22,150 bases of DNA from an uncultured Mailhella sp. (GTDB taxonomy: Bacteria > Desulfobacterota > Desulfovibrionia > Desulfovibrionales > Desulfovibrionaceae). A program made the position numbers and the translations under genes. The stretch is taken from positions 11,976 to 34,125 of the forward strand of contig CAJTSU010000019.1 of assembly GCA_910579055.1 (NCBI GenBank), read 5' to 3'. The notes below the pieces were generated by a model. It ran no database searches. It was not told the origin of the DNA and saw nothing but the letters and a program-made list of their open reading frames with translations. Shown piece after piece: positions 15,914 to 22,117 of this stretch (within the stretch, counting starts at the first letter, position 1; every line of letters starts with the position of its first letter).

Positions 15914-17235
15914 GAACAAACTCCTTGCAACGTTGCAGCGGGGTCTGATGGTGGCCTGTCAAAGGAACGCAGCACCGCCCTTAACCGCTCCATCCACAAC
16001 TCCACAAAAGAACCGGCATCGGCAAGGCCGCGCACATCAGCCCGACAGAGAACCCCCGCCTCTTCAAGCCGGCTTCGCCATGACTGACCATGCCCGCCGG
16101 CCATATCATGCCGGGCGTGCCTGCCGCTGACGGAAAGCAGCGGCATCAACCACAACTCTTTTTCGTCTGAAGCGAAATCCAAAGCGTTCAGAACATCTTC
16201 CAACGACGGCGCGCCGTTCATGCATGCCACCCGCACGGAATCATCCAGATTGCGCACATTATCCGACAGTGCCTGATAAAGGGCCGCAGCTCCGTGCCTG
16301 CCGCTGCCGTGCCCCATGCAGATAACCGGTTCCCGCCCGGATCGGAACGATCTGACATGCGCCAGCAAAGCCGCTGCCGCACTTGCCGCATCATCAGGTG
16401 AAAAAAGCAGGGGAAGCCCCACGCGAATATCACAGGGCAGCTCCCGGCGCGCCAGTTCCACATCGCCAAGTACGCCGTCATATTCCACGCCGGGAATCAG
16501 ATGCAGCGACTGCACGGCGATTTCTTCATAGCGTTCAAACGCCATACGCCGCAAAGCCTTGAGCACGGAATCGGATTTCATGCGCGCCAGGGCGATGCGT
16601 TCGCGCAAGGTTTCAGAAGTATAGGCCCATCGGGCGGGCAAAACAAAACGGCGTTCGGCCTCGGCCCGCACGCGTCTGAGGGCGGCCGCGCTTTGCGGAT
16701 TACCGGCACCGTACGCCACGAGCAACACGCCCCTCTTGCGGGGCTTCCCGCCCGCAGCGCCCGCGGCTTCACCGGCACAAGAGGAGAAGGCCTCGACTTC
16801 AAACTCCGCAAACGGAGCGTTTTCCTCCGTCCATACACGAACCCCCTTCTTTTTGAGCAGCGCGGCAAACACGCCGTCTCCCTCATGCAATGTGCGGGAA
16901 AACGTGCCGTCATACACCTGCCCGCAGCCGCAGGAAGGCGAACGCGCCTTCAGTATCGCCTGTCCGCACCCCCGCGTTTGCGCGACATTCAACGCGAGCT
17001 GGGCTCCGGCCCGGAAGGCAAGCGTACAGTCAGCGCCTTCGGCATTGAGCACCAGCCCTTCCCTGATTTCACAAGGGATGCGGGGGACGCCCAGGCCTCC
17101 GAGATATTCGGGGCAGACAGGCAAAGCTGCCCCCCGCTCGACAAGAGCCTGCACACCAGGATGCGGCTTGCTCACGCCGTCGTAACGGCAAGCTTCACCG
17201 GCCAGACAGGCGCTGACCAGAAGAGGAGTTTTCAC
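15910..17235 (-). CDS. DUF523 (TudS-like) - CbiK cobaltochelatase fusion protein
   Basis: Two domains in about 441 residues. Residues 5-140 are DUF523: 'VSACLAGEACRYDG' (C10), VCPE (C41) and 'ARSPSCGCGQVYDG' (C102, C104). DUF523 proteins include the [4Fe-4S] thiouracil desulfidase TudS, whose three cluster cysteines probably correspond to C10, C41 and C102. Residues 169-424 match CbiK, the anaerobic sirohydrochlorin cobaltochelatase: 'GVLLVAYG', 'QSLHLIPGVEYDGV', 'MGHGSGRH' and 'LMPLLSVSGRHARHDMAG'. From my recalled alignment with Salmonella CbiK the metal ligands align as E251, H309 and H373. The usual VE(G/S)YP motif is replaced by MNGAP near 339-343. There is no signal peptide in the core, so it is cytoplasmic. 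Start uncertain: the GTG at 17235 begins the DUF523 domain but has a poor ribosome site. An in-frame ATG at 17370 would add 45 residues lying over hairpin-rich DNA. Stop overlaps the aminotransferase by four bases. Confidence 0.85.
   Translation of the reverse strand: MKTPLLVSACLAGEACRYDGVSKPHPGVQALVERGAALPVCPEYLGGLGVPRIPCEIREGLVLNAEGADCTLAFRAGAQLALNVAQTRGCGQAILKARSPSCGCGQVYDGTFSRTLHEGDGVFAALLKKKGVRVWTEENAPFAEFEVEAFSSCAGEAAGAAGGKPRKRGVLLVAYGAGNPQSAAALRRVRAEAERRFVLPARWAYTSETLRERIALARMKSDSVLKALRRMAFERYEEIAVQSLHLIPGVEYDGVLGDVELARRELPCDIRVGLPLLFSPDDAASAAAALLAHVRSFRSGREPVICMGHGSGRHGAAALYQALSDNVRNLDDSVRVACMNGAPSLEDVLNALDFASDEKELWLMPLLSVSGRHARHDMAGGHGQSWRSRLEEAGVLCRADVRGLADAGSFVELWMERLRAVLRSFDRPPSDPAATLQGVCS
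15921..15926 (-). promoter_or_regulatory. Shine-Dalgarno of the aminotransferase, decides the start
   Basis: AAGGAG inside the end of the CbiK fusion gene, seven bases before ATG 15913. It excludes the in-frame TTG at 15919. Confidence 0.65.
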
Positions 17236-17441
17236 ACAACAACCACGCGGGACAGATTGATGTTTTGAAGCTGACGGCAAAGCCCTTGTGAGAGGGCTCT
17301 TCTCCGCAAAGCCCCTCAGTGCCTGCCCGAAGGGGTGCGGGCTTGCGCCTGACGGCTCGTACTCCGACATTCATGTTTCAATCCACAGCCGCCCCATCCG
17401 GCGACTGACTCCGCGGCCGACGGATAGGGGGCGTGCGGATT

Positions 17442-17463
17442 GCCCCTCCCTGAAGGGAGGGGC
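17442..17463. repeat. Perfect GC-rich hairpin, unit 1
   Basis: GCCCCTCCC and GGGAGGGGC form nine uninterrupted pairs around the loop TGAA (TTCA on the minus strand). It shares the CCCTGAAGGG core with the hairpin at 17511-17526. No U-tract follows on either strand, so it looks more like a repeat-type palindrome than a standard terminator, although it lies downstream of purM. Confidence 0.75.
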
Positions 17464-17499
17464 TACGGAAAAGGATTTCATCGGCTTCGCCGTCTTGTC

Positions 17500-17533
17500 A
17501 ACTACTCGTTTCCCCCTGAAGGGGGAGGTCTCA
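17500..17533. repeat. Dispersed intergenic repeat, copy A with hairpin
   Basis: AACTACTCG (17500-17508) is followed by a hairpin TCCCCC/GGGGGA (17511-17516 and 17521-17526) with a TGAA loop. The same nine bases followed by a C/T-rich hairpin arm recur in the same orientation at 18802-18825, on the other side of purM. Confidence 0.55.
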
Positions 17534-17564
17534 AACCACAAAGGAATTTTTGATGAACGGAGAA

Positions 17565-18620
17565 CTAGTCAAAAAGGATGTCCACCTGTTCTTTGTCCTG
17601 CTCTTCCAAGGCGCGGATCTCTCCGATCTTCCAGGCTCGGCTGTTCAGAACATGTGCCCGTTTCAGCACATCTTCCGCTTCCGCCTTGTCCACAATGACG
17701 ATATACCCGATGCCGCAGTTGAAAATCTGGAGCATTTCCGGCCAGGTCAGCTTGCCTTGCTCGCGCAGCCATTCGAATACCGGGGGCATATCCCAGGAGC
17801 CGAAGTCGATCCGCGCGCACGTGTTTTTCGGCAGAACGCGGGGGATGTTATCGTAGAAGCCGCCCCCCGTGACGTGAACCATGCCCTTGGCGCGGATGCC
17901 CTGCAAAAGCTTTTCAAGTATCCGGGTATAAATCACGGTGGGCTCAAGCAGCACGTCACGAAAACTGCGATCCGTTCCGGGGAACATGTCGTCGGCCGAA
18001 GCTCCGCAGGCTTCAAACAGCTTGCGCACCAGCGTGTAGCCGTTGGAATGAACCCCTGAAGACGCCAGGCCAAGCACCGCATCCCCGGGAGAAATGGCCG
18101 AACCATCGACAATATCGGCCATATCGGCGATGCCGACGCAAAAACCGGCGAGATCATAATCCCCTTTGGCATACATGCCGGGCATTTCCGCCGTTTCACC
18201 GCCAAGCAGCGCACAGCCCCCCCGGCGGCACCCTTCCGCGACGCCGCCCACAACCGCCTCGGCCTGCGCGACATTCAGCTCGCCGGTGGCAAAATAATCA
18301 AGAAAAAACAGCGGTTTTGCCCCCTGCACCAAAATATCGTTGACGCTCATGGCCACAAGGTCGATACCTACAGTGTCATGCCTGTCAAAAAGCGCCGCAA
18401 GCTTGAGCTTCGTGCCCACGCCGTCGGTGGATGAAACAAGCACCGGGCTCTTCATGCCCTCAAGCTCGGGCCGGAACAGACCTCCAAATCCACCGATATC
18501 TGACACGACGCCCGGAATACGGGTGGAAGCCACCAGCGATTTAATGCGGGAAACCAGTTCATTGCCGGCATTGATATTGACCCCGGCATCGGTATATGCT
18601 TGAGAACGGGACGAGCTCAT
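17565..18620 (-). CDS. purM: Phosphoribosylformylglycinamidine cyclo-ligase (AIR synthetase)
   Basis: Fifth step of de novo purine synthesis: ATP-dependent closure of FGAM to aminoimidazole ribonucleotide in the cytoplasm. The 351-residue protein has 'YTDAGVNINAGNEL' (9-22), the ATP loop 'STDGVGTKLKLA' (about 64-75), 'GIDLVAMSVNDILVQGA' (85-101), 'GGETAEMPGMY' and 'ASSGVHSNGYTLVR', all typical of PurM, and normal length. AAGGAG lies nine bases before the ATG. It stands alone: a good promoter lies just upstream, and hairpin repeats follow about 40 bases after the stop. No other purine gene is in view. Confidence 0.98.
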   Translation of the reverse strand: MSSSRSQAYTDAGVNINAGNELVSRIKSLVASTRIPGVVSDIGGFGGLFRPELEGMKSPVLVSSTDGVGTKLKLAALFDRHDTVGIDLVAMSVNDILVQGAKPLFFLDYFATGELNVAQAEAVVGGVAEGCRRGGCALLGGETAEMPGMYAKGDYDLAGFCVGIADMADIVDGSAISPGDAVLGLASSGVHSNGYTLVRKLFEACGASADDMFPGTDRSFRDVLLEPTVIYTRILEKLLQGIRAKGMVHVTGGGFYDNIPRVLPKNTCARIDFGSWDMPPVFEWLREQGKLTWPEMLQIFNCGIGYIVIVDKAEAEDVLKRAHVLNSRAWKIGEIRALEEQDKEQVDILFD

Positions 18621-18653
18621 GAAGCATGACTCCTTGGTTACGGTTCGTCAGAA

Positions 18654-18682
18654 TTAATAGACGCTTCCGGGCCTTTTGCCAA
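18654..18682 (-). promoter_or_regulatory. Sigma70-like promoter of purM
   Basis: TTGGCA (18677-18682) and TATTAA (18654-18659) are 17 bases apart. They match five and four consensus bases respectively. The expected start is about 27 nt upstream of the purM ATG, leaving the AAGGAG ribosome site in a short leader with no room for a riboswitch. Confidence 0.6.
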
Positions 18683-18801
18683 TAGCCGCAAGGAGAGCGG
18701 ATATCATGCGCCGCCCCGCGGTGCCCAGACTGATGACAAACCCCGCTTCGCGGAGTTTGCTCCATCCACGCCGCCAAAGCGGCTTGACGGAAAGGCACGA
18801 A

Positions 18802-18825
18802 AACTACTCGCTTCCCGTGCAGGGA
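18802..18825. repeat. Dispersed intergenic repeat, copy B
   Basis: AACTACTCG (18802-18810), then CTTCCC and GGGA arms around a five-base loop. It matches copy A at 17500-17526 in 14 of the first 15 bases and in having a hairpin at the same distance. CCATCC and GACGGA words upstream also recur in both regions. The two copies flank purM in direct orientation. Confidence 0.5.
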
Positions 18826-18907
18826 GAGAACCGCCCCGACTTGCCGATGTCATTGTATTGCAAACTTTTGTGCGATTGATCTGCCGAAAGCTGTAGGGAG
18901 CACCCCC

Positions 18908-19240
18908 ATGCAAAAAAAAATTCCTTCATGCGTCATTTCGTTAATCTCCGCTCTTGCCTTTCTGTTTCCTTGCGGCAGTGCCCGCGGCGAAGGAAGTGAA
19001 ACGATTCCTCCCTCACGCCCTGATGAAGTCATGGGCACCCGACCGTCCGGCATCTACCATTATTACGACAAGGAGCGCAACGAGTGGGTATCCGGGGTCT
19101 TTACTCCGCCTCCGGGCCTTCAGGAAAACCAGAGCGAATTCCCACTCGTTATCGTGCCGGAGATAACGCTCCCCATGCGGGGAGAGCGTCCTCCTCTCCG
19201 CCCCGAACCCCGCCTCGATCCCGGCAGGAGCGGTCGATGA
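18908..19240 (+). CDS. Small secreted protein of unknown function
   Basis: I do not recognise this 110-residue protein. It begins with a clear Sec signal peptide (MQKK, hydrophobic residues about 9-21), with a likely cleavage site after GSARG near residue 27. The LFPC sequence at 19-22 is not a proper lipobox, so lipidation is unlikely. The mature part has a 'TRPSGIYHYYDKERNEWVSGVFTPPPG' segment rich in aromatic residues and ends in a proline/arginine-rich tail. It is preceded by AGGGAG seven bases before the ATG. Its stop overlaps the amrS start by four bases (ATGA), which argues that it is real and expressed together with amrS. It is the first gene of the plus-strand operon. Confidence 0.7.
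   Translation: MQKKIPSCVISLISALAFLFPCGSARGEGSETIPPSRPDEVMGTRPSGIYHYYDKERNEWVSGVFTPPPGLQENQSEFPLVIVPEITLPMRGERPPLRPEPRLDPGRSGR
19226..19230 (+). promoter_or_regulatory. Shine-Dalgarno of amrS, decides the start
   Basis: AGGAG six bases before the ATG at 19237. The frame stays open to an upstream ATG at 19084, but that start lies inside the preceding gene. Confidence 0.65.
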
Positions 19241-20358
19241 ACTGTCATGCGGCCTTATGGCGTGAATTGCCCGGCGCACGCGCTCAATGCCTGCTGTGCC
19301 GGCATTTCTGCCGCCTTCGCGCCGGAGAATGGGGCATGTGCGGCGTGCGCGGCTGTGCAGCGGCGCAAGACGGCCATGTGGAAATGTTCACGCTTGTGGC
19401 CCAACATGCCGTTGCGCTTCATGTCGACCCCATCGAAAAAAAGCCCCTTTACCATTACCTTCCGGGGAGTTCAACACTTTCCCTGGGCGCCTTCGGCTGC
19501 AATTTCGATTGTGCATGGTGTCAAAACAGTGAAATTTCCCGTCCGCCCCTTCTCGTACAGCATACGCCCGAAACGTCCGCGGCCTCTTTTCCTGTGGTGC
19601 GGGAACAGCGACGCGCCCTGTGCCGCAAAGGCCCGCTCATTTCTCCCGATGCGCTTGTTCAGGCTGCGCGCGATCATAACTGCGCCAGTATCGCTTTCAC
19701 ATACACCGAGCCGACTGTTTTTTTCGAGCTTATGCGCGCCTGCGCCGAACAGGCAAAGAGTGCGGGCCTCGGACGAGTCATGGTCAGCAACGGATACCAG
19801 AGCCCGGCCTGTCTTGAAGCCCTTGCTCCGCTCATTGACGCGGCCAACATCGATCTGAAAAGTTTTTCCGATGCAAGTTACCGGCATTTCTGCGGGGCGG
19901 GCCTGCGGGGGGTGCTGGACAATCTCGCGCGCATGCGCCGTCTGGGCTGGTGGCTGGAGATTACCACATTGCTTGTGCCCGGCGTCAATGACAGCCCTGA
20001 GGAATGTTCCCGTATCGCCCGCTTTATCCACAACCGCCTTGGCGCGGATACCCCCTGGCATATCTCGGCCTTCTTTCCGTGCCGCCTGATGTCCGGAACT
20101 CCCCGCACATCGCCGGGAAGCCTGGAGATCGGCAGAGATATCGGCGTACAAACCGGCCTGCGCCATGTGTATATCGGGAATACAGCGGGAAGGGATCAAA
20201 GCACGCATTGCCCCGCCTGCGGAGAAACCGTGGTGCAACGCAACGGCTTTCACGCCTCTGCGCTCTCACGGGACGGACGCTGCCCGCATTGCGGACGAAC
20301 CGTTTCCGGGATATGGCCATCCTCCGCTGCTGTTCGGCAAGACGGAGAAAAACAATGA
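19237..20358 (+). CDS. amrS: AmmeMemoRadiSam system radical SAM enzyme AmrS
   Basis: Radical SAM protein of the AmrS family, distantly related to pyruvate formate-lyase activases. The reaction catalysed is unknown to me. The 373-residue protein has an N-terminal cysteine set 'CLLCRHFCRL...GMCGVRGC' (18-40), the 'LYHYLPGSSTLSLGAFGCNFDCAWCQN' region with the [4Fe-4S] cysteines C88, C92 and C95, 'AFTYTEPTVF', 'VSNGYQSPACLEAL', 'ANIDLKSFSDASYR', and a C-terminal zinc-ribbon-like CPAC...CPHC followed by SGIW. This layout is diagnostic. The ATG has AGGAG upstream and overlaps the previous stop. Its own stop overlaps cobO by four bases. The partner AmrA (AMMECR1) and AmrB (Memo) domains are not encoded in this window. 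Confidence 0.93.
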   Translation: MNCHAALWRELPGARAQCLLCRHFCRLRAGEWGMCGVRGCAAAQDGHVEMFTLVAQHAVALHVDPIEKKPLYHYLPGSSTLSLGAFGCNFDCAWCQNSEISRPPLLVQHTPETSAASFPVVREQRRALCRKGPLISPDALVQAARDHNCASIAFTYTEPTVFFELMRACAEQAKSAGLGRVMVSNGYQSPACLEALAPLIDAANIDLKSFSDASYRHFCGAGLRGVLDNLARMRRLGWWLEITTLLVPGVNDSPEECSRIARFIHNRLGADTPWHISAFFPCRLMSGTPRTSPGSLEIGRDIGVQTGLRHVYIGNTAGRDQSTHCPACGETVVQRNGFHASALSRDGRCPHCGRTVSGIWPSSAAVRQDGEKQ

Positions 20359-20858
20359 TTTATGTCTATACGGGAAACGGCAAGGGCAAGACCTCCGCTT
20401 GCATCGGGCAGGTCGTGCGCGCGCGGGGAAGAGGCCTGCGCGTCGCGTTCGTCCAGTTCATGAAGCGCAATGGAGAAGCGGGCGAACAAACCTTTCTCAA
20501 TGAACTGCTTGGTGATGATTTTTTTGCCGCGGGAGAAGGTTTTTTCCGCCGGGAAGAGGATCGTCCGAAACATCGGGATGCCGCCCTGCGCGCCCTTGCC
20601 TGGGCGCAAAACCGGGCAGGACAGGCAGATGTTCTTATCGCTGATGAAATCCTCTATGCCCTGGGGAAAAAACTTCTTCTGGAAGAAGACATTAAAGCCC
20701 TGATCCGGCACGCGAAGGCAAATGAAACCCATCTTGTCCTGTCCGGCAGAGGTTTCCCCGCGGCTCTGACGCCGGAAGTCGATCTGATCACCGAAATGAT
20801 GGAGATCAGGCATCCCTGGCGTGCGGGGCACAGCGCCGTTCCCGGACTCGATTTCTAA
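20355..20858 (+). CDS. cobO: Corrinoid adenosyltransferase CobO/BtuR family
   Basis: Transfers the adenosyl group of ATP to the cobalt of a cob(I) corrinoid, the step that makes coenzyme B12. The 167-residue protein starts MIYVYTGNGKGKTSA, with the P-loop GNGKGKTS at 8-15. The characteristic 'VRARGRGLRVAFVQFMKRN' strand-helix follows, then 'ADVLIADEILYALGKKLL' with the acidic Walker-B-like pair, 'HLVLSGRGFP' and 'DLITEMMEIRHPW'. It lacks the N-terminal helical extension of enteric BtuR/CobA, so the P-loop is close to the start. Upstream in-frame sequence overlaps amrS and does not look like that extension. GGAG lies seven bases before the ATG, which overlaps the amrS stop. With the CbiK gene this is the second B12-related gene in the window. 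Confidence 0.93.
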   Translation: MIYVYTGNGKGKTSACIGQVVRARGRGLRVAFVQFMKRNGEAGEQTFLNELLGDDFFAAGEGFFRREEDRPKHRDAALRALAWAQNRAGQADVLIADEILYALGKKLLLEEDIKALIRHAKANETHLVLSGRGFPAALTPEVDLITEMMEIRHPWRAGHSAVPGLDF

Positions 20859-20876
20859 CCTTAACGGATTTCAATC

Positions 20877-22001
20877 ATGAGCAAGAATCAGGATAATCCT
20901 TTCGCCATTCTCAAGGCTTCCCAATTCCCTGACGCCAGAAAAAAAAGCCGGGCGCACCCCGCCCTCACCAAACCGGAACGGGGAAAAAATCCTGCCGACG
21001 ACGAAGATGAGCTTTTCGTGCTGGCCATGAGCCGTGTTGAAAAGCTCGAACCCAAGGAAAGCGGTGAAAAGGGCAAAACACCCAACCGTGAGAAGAAACA
21101 AAAAAACACGAGCTCTTCCCGTCCTGACAGCGTGAAAAGCGCTGTGAACACGGGAGGCCCGACGTCTTCCGTTGTGCCCGCCAGGCCGTCTGAAAAGGAG
21201 CGGAAGGATTTGAAAAGCGCAAGCCCGGATACTGTCGAACAGGAGGAATACTCCGCATTTGCGGGGCTGGCCGGCATGTGGAAAAAAGACCGGTCTCTGC
21301 CTCAATGCGCCCCCGCGGAATCCGGCGGGCCGCTTCCCCTCGACGACATCTCTTCCAAAAGCTTGCAGCAGCGCCCTGCCCCCGCCCTCCCCGCCTCCGA
21401 ACAGGCAACCCCGAACGAGGCGGAAGAGCTGGATGTTTTTTTCTCCGCCATGAACAACATCACTCCCCTGCCGGGCAAGGGAAGATCAGTCCGGCCGGAA
21501 CCGCTTGTGCCGCACTCCAGGCCCGCCGCCTCGTCCAACCCGTTGCAGGATATTGTGGACGGCAAAGTGGAGTTCACCCTGAGCGGCACGGATGAATTTA
21601 TGGAAGGCCATGTCATCGGCCTTGACTTGCTGACCGTGGGCAAACTGCAAGCGGGCCGGTTCAGCCCGGAAGCCCACATTGATCTGCATGGCCTTAACAG
21701 CGAACAGGCGTTTCACAATCTGGTCGGTTTTTTCCGCAATGCCTATTACAAAGGCACCCGCACGGCGCTTGTTGTGACCGGACGCGGACTCAACTCTCCG
21801 GACGGGAATCCGGTACTCCGCGGCAAAATGCGCCAGTGGTTCACCCAGGACCCCTTCCGCCGGATTATCCTGGCTTTCTGCACGGCCAGGCGAGAAGACG
21901 GAGGAACCGGAGCGCTGTATGTCCTGCTCAGAAAATACAGGAAAAACTCCGGGAAGATTCACTGGGAAACCGTACCGGCTGATCCTGATTTGTTCCGGTA
22001 A
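20877..22001 (+). CDS. Smr-domain protein with long disordered N-terminus
   Basis: The C-terminal Smr domain (about residues 265-355 of 374) has the IDLHG motif (268-272), 'ALVVTGRGLNSPDG' and 'GALYVLLRKYRK', the arrangement of MutS2-type Smr domains, which bind or cleave nucleic acids. Residues 1-240 are charged, Pro/Ser-rich and probably disordered, with two acidic patches (DDEDELFVLAMSRV near 41-54; EAEELDVFFSAMNN near 181-194) of similar pattern that may be short interaction motifs. The start ATG lies 18 bp after cobO with only a weak GGA upstream. The specific substrate cannot be read from sequence. Its link to the B12 and AmrS genes may be positional only. Confidence 0.85.
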   Translation: MSKNQDNPFAILKASQFPDARKKSRAHPALTKPERGKNPADDEDELFVLAMSRVEKLEPKESGEKGKTPNREKKQKNTSSSRPDSVKSAVNTGGPTSSVVPARPSEKERKDLKSASPDTVEQEEYSAFAGLAGMWKKDRSLPQCAPAESGGPLPLDDISSKSLQQRPAPALPASEQATPNEAEELDVFFSAMNNITPLPGKGRSVRPEPLVPHSRPAASSNPLQDIVDGKVEFTLSGTDEFMEGHVIGLDLLTVGKLQAGRFSPEAHIDLHGLNSEQAFHNLVGFFRNAYYKGTRTALVVTGRGLNSPDGNPVLRGKMRQWFTQDPFRRIILAFCTARREDGGTGALYVLLRKYRKNSGKIHWETVPADPDLFR

Positions 22002-22070
22002 ATTAAAAGGCTCTATTACAGCACCATGTTGATGCCGCTGTGCGGGACGTGCGCTTTTGCTCCGGCCCGC

Positions 22071-22116
22071 GCGGCAACATGCGTTGCCGCAAAGACAGCC
22101 CGTGTTCCACACGGGC
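22071..22116. terminator. Tandem perfect hairpins after the Smr gene
   Basis: Hairpin 1 pairs GCGGCAAC (22071-22078) with GTTGCCGC (22083-22090) around ATGC. Hairpin 2 pairs GCCCGTGT (22098-22105) with ACACGGGC (22109-22116) around TCC. Both have eight uninterrupted pairs. They lie 70-115 bases after the last plus-strand stop. No U-tract follows, so factor-independent termination is uncertain. A repeat-type element or a small structured RNA is possible. No gene is seen in 22002-22150. Confidence 0.45.
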
Positions 22117-22117
22117 C

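Larger units (their letters stand above)
17236..17564 (-). other. Hairpin-rich intergenic region between purM and the CbiK fusion gene
   Basis: No gene is supported here apart from a possible N-terminal extension of the CbiK fusion (17236-17370). It holds at least four stem-loops: 17281-17298 (AGCCCT/AGGGCT), 17325-17342 (GCCCG/CGGGC), 17442-17463 and 17511-17526. A TTGACA at 17496-17501 could be a -35 box for the downstream gene, but no acceptable -10 follows at 16-18 bases. I looked for the conserved boxes of a cobalamin riboswitch and did not find them in order. Confidence 0.6.
18621..18907. other. Divergent intergenic region between purM and the plus-strand operon
   Basis: This 287-bp segment contains the purM promoter, three stem-loops (18737-18759 CAAAC...GTTTG with CCGC/GCGG inside; 18770-18783 GCCGC/GCGGC; 18813-18825 TCCC/GGGA) and repeat copy B. 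I could not find a convincing -35/-10 pair for the plus-strand gene at 18908. The TTGACG at 18784 lacks a matching -10. Confidence 0.6.

Noticed and set aside
17236..17370. 45-residue N-terminal extension of the DUF523-CbiK protein from an ATG at 17370
   Set aside because: The segment is over hairpin-forming DNA, is not DUF523-like, and its ATG has no well-placed Shine-Dalgarno. It cannot be fully excluded because the GTG at 17235 also has a weak site.
17476..17501. Promoter with perfect TTGACA at 17496-17501
   Set aside because: No acceptable -10 at 16-18 bases, and the box lies within repeat sequence.
17236..17564. Cobalamin riboswitch upstream of the CbiK fusion gene
   Set aside because: The conserved B12 box and surrounding elements are not present in the right order. 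Isolated GCACTG- and CAGG-like words are not enough.
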